DNA from: Lactuca virosa
Taxonomy: Eukaryota > Streptophyta > Magnoliopsida > Asterales > Asteraceae
Direction: 5' to 3'
DNA: 64,000 nucleotides
NCBI GenBank assembly: GCA_928212115.1
Contig: CAKMRJ010005634.1
Span: forward strand, 180,838,202-180,902,201
A program made the translations under genes and the position numbers. Positions within the stretch are counted from its first letter, which is position 1. Each line of letters starts with the position of its first letter. Shown here one piece after another: positions 63,089-64,000 of this stretch. The notes beneath the pieces were generated by a model. The model had not been told where the DNA came from and did not search any database. It worked only from the letters and a program-made list of their open reading frames with translations.

Positions 63089-63463
63089 TAAAGGGTTTTG
63101 AGCATAATAACATTCCTATGTGATCATGCAACCCTAATTGCTTTGGATCTATGTTTTTCTCTATTGAACATGCAAATTGAATACCAAAAGCAATAACCCT
63201 AGAACTAGCATACAATTTTCGAAATTCATGTATATAAAAGGGTTATAAGATTACCTCACTTGTTATATTGTAATAACAGGACAATCTTTGAAGATTCTTG
63301 ACTCTTGAAAGCTTAGTTCCCCAAGTGTTGCGCCTCTAATGGAGTCACAAACACCTAATGCAAAGGATGAAGGAGAGACAAGGAAAAACGGCTACACTAT
63401 GGTTTCTTAGCATAGAGGGCCAAAAATCCCATAAGGTGGGGCTCTTTATATAGCTGTGGGCTG
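63089..63463 (-). repeat. 5' LTR of copia 3, truncated
   Basis: Aligns with the first part of 56312-57148 and breaks at about 63463, inside the region just past the TATA box (63445-63452). Donor-like GTGAG|GTAATC has its first intron base at 63254. The terminal TG is TA here. Confidence 0.8.
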
Positions 63464-64000
63464 TGAGAACAAGAAGATCTAATGTGCAGGGACAATGTTT
63501 GAGAACTCAAACCTTGAGTTAATGCTTAAGATCAATGTCTGCGACTAAGGAATGTTCCAACTAAGTATGGCAAGACCAGTCAAGTCTGAGTTAATGCATT
63601 CAACAAAGTATTCAAGATATAAATGAAGAGTGAAGATAATGATCAAAGTAAAGATAATAAATGAGGAACAAGAAGAATGGTTGAGAGAATAACTTGAAAG
63701 GTGAAGTAAACTAGAATATTACTATATTTGTTTGAATAATCCATCACTTGATTTATCATAGAAAGCTCCTTTAAAAAGGAGAACATATTACATCGTACAA
63801 ACCAAATACAAACATAGGACTGGATAATAGAGATGTTTCTGAAACTGTGATTATCTAGGTTTGACAAAAGAGACTAAGTCCTATGACATGTCAAATCAAG
63901 TTAAATGACAAATATAATTAATTCAGACGGAAAAAAAGTACATAACAACTCCGGAACATAGACTTTGTTCCGGACACCATCTTCACTCCTGAACATTGAA
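63464..64000. other. Unassigned; probably an insertion continuing beyond the window
   Basis: Copia 3 LTR homology stops and a TGTGAGAACAAGAAGATC start appears at 63462, so another element may begin here. No domain is seen; the frame at 63643-63867 lacks motifs. Confidence 0.35.

Larger units (their letters stand above)
56312..63463 (-). mobile_element. Ty1/copia element 3, reverse strand, strongly decayed
   Basis: LTRs are at 56312-57148 and 63089-63463 (the latter cut off). They share long near-identical stretches such as AACATTCCTATGTGATCATG. Internal order in reverse: PBS, leader, gag (61651 down), fragments of pol, 3' untranslated part, polypurine tract at 57149-57168. It is related to copia 1 and 2 in LTR layout, leader and 3' untranslated part, but its gag is divergent and its pol is nearly unreadable. 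Confidence 0.85.

Overview
This window is intergenic plant DNA built almost entirely from nested transposable elements. I see no intact host gene, rRNA or tRNA gene. The organism is a flowering plant with a large repeat-rich nuclear genome. Evidence: LTR retrotransposons primed by initiator-Met tRNA (TGGTATCAGAGC), CACTA transposons, a gypsy integrase tail with a chromodomain-like end, and a TTTAGGG-like minisatellite. The mix of BARE/Angela-like and SIRE-like copia elements with gypsy elements would suit Asteraceae such as lettuce, but that is a guess from general resemblance.

Layout. 1-16099: Ty3/gypsy element A (5' LTR, PBS, broken gag, 3' LTR), interrupted at 4735-13464 by Ty1/copia element 1. 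Copia 1 has two LTRs and a nearly full gag-pol broken by one stop and two frameshifts; a second copy of its 3' internal end lies upstream of its 5' LTR. 16641-16981: the end of a CACTA transposon. 16982-31464: a reverse-strand SIRE-like copia element whose reverse transcriptase is split by a complete 7.5 kb CACTA element (18381-25856, 3-bp target duplication). That CACTA carries a 36-bp telomere-like minisatellite and probable captured exons. 31465-37562: gypsy remnants, including a 2.1 kb LTR, degraded gag and a truncated 3' LTR. 37577-54138: reverse-strand copia element 2, split in its reverse transcriptase by a non-coding LARD-like gypsy derivative (38935-48117, near-perfect 5-bp target duplication). 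54139-55039: integrase tail of a chromovirus-type gypsy element plus a 109-bp LTR remnant. 55040-56311: AT-rich unassigned DNA. 56312-63463: reverse-strand copia element 3, strongly decayed. 63464-64000: unassigned, probably the edge of another insertion.

The most interesting signal is shared by copia elements 1, 2 and 3. In each, the gag ATG directly follows a pyrimidine-tract-plus-AG 3' splice site, and each LTR has a 5' splice-site-like sequence 185-199 bases after a TATA box. Splicing between them would remove about 1.6-2.0 kb of leader containing the PBS, a cluster of ACTCGTCGAGT-type palindromes 70-160 bases after the PBS, and a duplicated conserved hairpin. This predicts that one transcript could be divided into a spliced, translatable RNA and an unspliced, packageable RNA. 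It is inferred from comparing the three copies in this window and needs RNA evidence.
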